Assembly (NCBI RefSeq): GCF_000002235.5 | Contig: NW_022145540.1 | Span: 1 to 64,000 of the forward strand | DNA: 64,000 nt | Source of the DNA: Strongylocentrotus purpuratus | Lineage: Eukaryota; Echinodermata; Echinoidea; Camarodonta; Strongylocentrotidae | Direction: 5' to 3' | Shown here: piece by piece, positions 60,148 through 64,000 of the stretch | Position numbering within the stretch: position 1 is the first letter of the stretch | Layout of the letters: the number at the start of each line of letters is the position of its first letter | Translations under genes and position numbers: made by a program | Notes under the pieces: model-generated | What the model was told of the DNA's origin: nothing | Databases searched by the model: none | Seen by the model: the letters and a program-made list of their open reading frames with translations, nothing else

Positions 60148-61403
60148 GGCATGTTAATATTCTTAACATCCCAGATATACACAATTGTAATTTTTGTGAT
60201 AACTTAACTCACATAAAAATTGCTATAAGACCATCTACATATTGTTCATCTGTTTTTAACAAGGAGTAAAATGAAATACATCTACTGGTTTAAAAAATAA
60301 AAGGCCATAAATCGGCAACTTTGAGATTTTAGACAAAATCATTGATACAACAAAATAACAATTTGGGCAGCCTTGCCCATATATAATTTCCCCCTCTAAT
60401 GCCTACACCGAATATAATACCAAAAATATATACAACAATTTCTCTCTTCTGAAAATACAATTAAATCATATTCAATGCAAAGTTACCTACTATTCATGTG
60501 TGTGATGGAATGTAAATATGATATCAAACTCAATTAAACTTTGCCACAAGCATTTTAACTACAACAGTTTACAGATACTAAAATGCAGCTTAAAATCTAA
60601 TAAAGTTCCTGTGACCTTATCCCCTGAATATAATTTGACTTTGGCATAACATATACTCCCTTGGACCCCAACCTAAGTATATAACAGATGAACACTTCAA
60701 ATAAATTGAGATGATTATGCTTCTGATCAACTTGTTGCATTGACATTCAGTGTACCTCACAGGTTATACCCAAAACATATTACATAAGTGAGCTAAAAGC
60801 AATACAAGAATAAGTACAGTATGTAAGAATCTAGAGAGCATGATACGGGTGACATCAAGATGGAATCCATGAAGGAGTTTTTAAGTACTCAAAGATGGTG
60901 CCTACCTCTCTATAAACAACCTCTTCTCAAAACAGCACACATTTAAAATAAGTATTGCCAAAACTTCTATTTCTAATCAGTGTATCATCTCTTTATAGTC
61001 AGAAGCGTATTAACCTGTTCACTCCAGAATTCTATCATTCCCATTATCTTAAAACAGGACCCATCCCGTTTCCAGAGGCAATGGGTTTAATCATACATGT
61101 ATGTGGATTAATTAAGCCACAATCTCTTATCAGTATATTATTTGCTATTATTAAAATAGAAGGGCATTTAATCATGTCATTTTGAATAGACTTGATGCCC
61201 ATCTTGTTCAAATATTATTGTTCATCATTCAGATGATCTACAAACCGATGTGTGTTGACTGGATGTTAATAAAGAACTGTCCAACTTCAGACTGCACGTG
61301 TATCGGTTCAAGCCCATCTTGCTTTAAGCAGAGCAGTTCTGCATGCCATCAAGTTGTGTAAAACTGAGCCCGAGTGCGGCTCTGCACACTAGTTGGTGAG
61401 TTC

Positions 61404-64000
61404 TCATGAGCTTTTCCAGACGATGATCTTTGCATCCTGACCTCCTGTAACCACTGTGGAACCATCAGATGATACCTGGATACAGTTTACTGCTCCTATT
61501 AAAACATTATGGGAAAGAAAGAAAGAAAGAAATGCTACAACAACTCTCTACACAATGTGACTATATAGGAATCATTTTTCAAAAGAATACAAAGAGGTAA
61601 AAATAAATATTTAATTCCATTTCAAAGAGTTACAAAATGTGACTTATAGGAATCTATTTAAAAAAAAAAAAAATTTAATTTTATTTCAAAGTACAAATGT
61701 ATATTTCACATCCAATATATATTCCCAACTATTTGCAATTCCTGATTTAATTCACTATAGAGAGTGCTTTTTGTTGACAATCACTTTAATGAGGATCTAT
61801 ACCGGTATTTAAAAAATACACAAAAAACATGAATTAGCTCAAAAACGTGTACTTTACATTTTCTTATACCAAATTTCTGGTTTATCTCAAGAAATGATTT
61901 GGAACATGGCAACATATAGGACAAAATCAATCTTCATCACATACTGATTAAATTTCCAATTCCAATATACTTACCTATATGTTGATTGAATGATGCTACT
62001 AACTGAGCCTTGGCCATGTCCCACACCATAAGATTCCCACCTCCATCACCGGCGAAAAGAATATGATCTCGCCAACATAAACACCTTCATGACAAAAGAA
62101 AACAAAAGAAAAATCAAGCCAACATAAACACCTTCATTGCAAAAGAAAAGAAAAGAAAGAAAATGATCAGTCAAACTGGATCGCATCAGAGCGATAATTA
62201 CCCCCAAGAAAAATGTTAACAGAAATAACAACTCTTCAAGGATCACATTTGTATCATATTTTCTGGTAGAGAATATTATTCTCACACTTGATATGAAAGC
62301 ATATAAGAATGAATACATTGAAGCAATTTGAGAAAAACATGACATAATGTTAATTTTAGGGTCAGTAAACAAAAACAAAATCATAAATTTCTTTTTAACA
62401 CATTTCATCAATGTATTCCGACATGCTTCAGGTTTGTAATAAGCTGTACTAATTGTCACAATGATTCCTTTCCACATTATATAATTCAAAATGCATTCTT
62501 TTGTGTGTCTTCATCCCTCATAACCTGCCTCTTTTTCCACCCTTAGCCAATATTTTGAGCCAATGTTGACATGCAGAAATAAATGATTAACAAGTACTGG
62601 CAGATATTCAGAGATTATCCTTTTGAATTTCTCCAACTCCTCTTTCAAACCTTGAGTATTCTTCCCTTCTCTTACCTCACTTCATGTTCCCCATCCTTAG
62701 CAAACACCTCAGTGCCCGTGTTCACATCGATCACTCTGATATAGCTACCCTGACCCTTCTACCCTCTGATGTCTTACCTCACTTCATGTTCACCATCCTT
62801 AGCAAACACCTCTGTGCCTGTGTTCACATCAATCACTCTGATATAGCTATCCTGACCCTTCTACCCTCTGATGTCTTACCTCACTTCATGTTCACCATCC
62901 TTAGCAAACACCTCTGTGCCTGTGTTCACATCGATCACTCTGATATAGCTACCCTGACCCTTCTACCCTCTGATGTTTTACCTCACTTCATGTTCCCCAT
63001 CCTTAGCAAACACCTCTGTGCCTGTGTTCACATTGATCACTCGGATATAGCTACCCTGACCCTTCTATCCCTCTGATGTCTTACCTCACTTCATGTTCAC
63101 CATCCTTAGCAAACTCCTCTGTGCCTGTGTTCACATCGATCACTCTGATATAGCTACCCTGACCCTTCTACCCTCTGATGTCTTACCTCACGTCATGTTC
63201 ACCATCCTTAGCAAACTCCTCTGTGCCTGTGTTCACATCGATCACTCTGATATAGCTACCCTGACCCTTCTACCCTCTGATGTCTTACCTCACATCATGT
63301 TCCCCATCCTTAGCAAACTCCTCTGTGCCTGTGTTCACATCGATCACTCGGATATAGCTATCCTGACCCTTCTATCCCTCTGTCTTACCTCACTTCATGT
63401 TCACCATCCTTAGCAAACACCTTTGTGCCCGTGTTCACATCGATCACTCTGATATAGCTATCCTGACCCTTCTACCCTCTGATGTCTTACCTCACTTCAT
63501 GTTCCCCATCCTTAGCAAACACCTCTGTGCCTGTGTTTACATCGATCACTCGGATATAGCTATCCTGACCGGCAGAAGCCATCTGTTGACAATCTATGAA
63601 TAAAAATATGAAGAGGGAAAAAAATGATATTAACAACTTGAAGTATGGTGACTCTGGCACCAGCATCTCAAACCCAACAATAAGAAACCACTCCCGAATG
63701 ACACCCAATTGAGTAAGAATATGACAAACATACTGCATTCAGAATCAAGGTTCATGAGCAATTTAATCACAGAAAAATGCTGTTTAACACAGTTTGACGT
63801 CTAATAACAATTTTTTTCAAATCACAGAATAATCTCATAACAATCTGAAAAAGCTTTTTATGGTGTACTTGAAAAAATCTTTGTAAACAACAATCTTTCT
63901 ATAAATGATTCTACATCAATTTTGTAAATGCTGGATTGAAAGAACTTCTGTGCTGTACTCACCAGGACTGAATATCACAACATTGACTGGTCCATGGTGG
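61404..64000 (-). CDS. WD40-repeat protein, C-terminal part (5' end beyond right edge)
   Basis: Four exons on the minus strand join in phase: 63963-64000 (partial), 63491-63593, 61975-62084 and 61404-61495. They give 113 residues and a stop. Order: ...HHGPVNVVIFSPDCQQMASA, GQDSYIRVIDVNTGTEVF, AKDGEHEVRCLCWRDHILFA, GDGGGNLMVWDMAKAQLV, ASFNQHIGAVNCIQVSSDGS, TVVTGGQDAKIIVWKSS. These are about three blades of a beta-propeller, each with the [I/V][V/I/M][D/W]-type strand ends (IRVID, LMVWD, IIVWK). I cannot assign a family from the tail alone. Intron 2 of this view contains the exon-derived array at 62671-63480. An acceptor AG lies at 63594-63595; using a nearer AG (63583-63584) would break the phase with the upstream exon. 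Confidence 0.85.
62671..63588 (-). repeat. Tandem array of ~102-bp copies of a WD40 coding exon
   Basis: Nine units start at 62671, 62773, 62875, 62977, 63080, 63182, 63284, 63384 and 63486. The last is the authentic exon with its donor. The other eight repeat about 80 bp of exon (from GGTCAGGATAGC to ...GAAGTGAG), the GTAAGA donor and about 22 bp of intron ending GGGTAGAAG. They lack the exon's true first ~20 bases and acceptor. Units differ by only a few substitutions and 1-2 nt length changes. Because 102 is divisible by three, long open frames appear on the opposite strand; they are shadows. Confidence 0.93.

Larger units (their letters stand above)
57980..61403 (-). other. Probable 3' UTR / downstream flank of the WD40 gene
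   Basis: No coding signal. It holds two MITE-type elements (58261-58582 and 59998-60147) and is otherwise unique AT-rich sequence. Treating it as 3' UTR is inference from the poly(A) signals. Confidence 0.4.

Noticed and set aside
62046..62489. 147-codon minus-strand frame upstream of the WD40 exon at 61975-62084
   Set aside because: Runs through intron sequence with A/T-rich codons; the real exon in this area uses another frame set by the GTAAGT donor and phase.
62684..63603. Three long plus-strand frames with a 34-residue repeat (HIDHSDIATLTLLPSDVLP)
   Set aside because: They are the reverse-strand reading of the 102-bp WD40 exon array, open only because 102 is a multiple of three.
1..64000. 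tRNA, rRNA or CRISPR features
   Set aside because: I looked for T-loop motifs and regular spacer-repeat arrays. The tandem arrays present are microsatellites, minisatellites or exon-derived repeats, and no convincing RNA gene was seen.

Overview
The window is eukaryotic, animal DNA: split genes with GT/AG introns, AATAAA signals, a TTAGGG-type repeat, LINEs and a Ty3/gypsy retrotransposon. Protein content (somatomedin-B/Methuselah-like seven-helix receptors, HDHD2, ENY2, a WD40 protein) and the very many poly-G tracts and (CT)n/(TA)n microsatellites suggest a marine invertebrate deuterostome. An echinoderm of sea-urchin type is my best guess, but that is inference.

Left part (1-39.7 kb): a cluster of three paralogous receptor genes with the same six-exon architecture. 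These exons encode a signal peptide, a 42-45 nt mini-exon, a large extracellular exon starting with a somatomedin-B (SMB) domain, then three exons carrying the seven helices. Copy A (minus, 1-5645, cut by the left edge) is a pseudogene: at least five indels in exons 2 and 3 relative to copy B. Copy B (minus, 9088-15391, 904 aa) is complete and intact. Copy C (plus, 20591-39616, 881 aa) is complete, intact and divergent from B (head to head, about 5.2 kb between start codons). A and B are tandem, and their duplication includes about 500 bp of upstream flank. C has been inflated to 19 kb by transposons. Intron 2 holds a 5,483-bp Ty3/gypsy element with identical LTRs, a 5-bp target duplication and an unbroken 1,399-codon Gag-Pol frame. 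It also holds a foldback element and a poly-G repeat. Intron 3 holds a 5'-truncated LINE. Both coding elements lie antisense to the receptor.

Middle (39.7-45.3 kb): a gene-free stretch of microsatellites, poly-G repeats, a LINE C-terminal relic and a short telomere-like array.

Right part (45.3-64 kb): three conserved housekeeping-type genes. HDHD2 (plus, six coding exons, 259 aa) is a HAD-family phosphatase. ENY2 (plus, five coding exons, 103 aa) is the SAGA/TREX-2 subunit. A WD40-repeat protein (minus) has only its last 113 residues in the window. ENY2 and the WD40 gene converge, with AATAAA signals on opposite strands about 80 bp apart. The WD40 gene carries the most unusual structure here: eight tandem ~102-bp copies of one coding exon, each with its splice donor, lie in the intron directly downstream of the authentic exon.

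Several short inverted-repeat (MITE/foldback) families recur across the window and account for much of the non-genic sequence. All exon boundaries were read by eye from splice signals, phase and paralogue comparison. No alignment software or database search was used.
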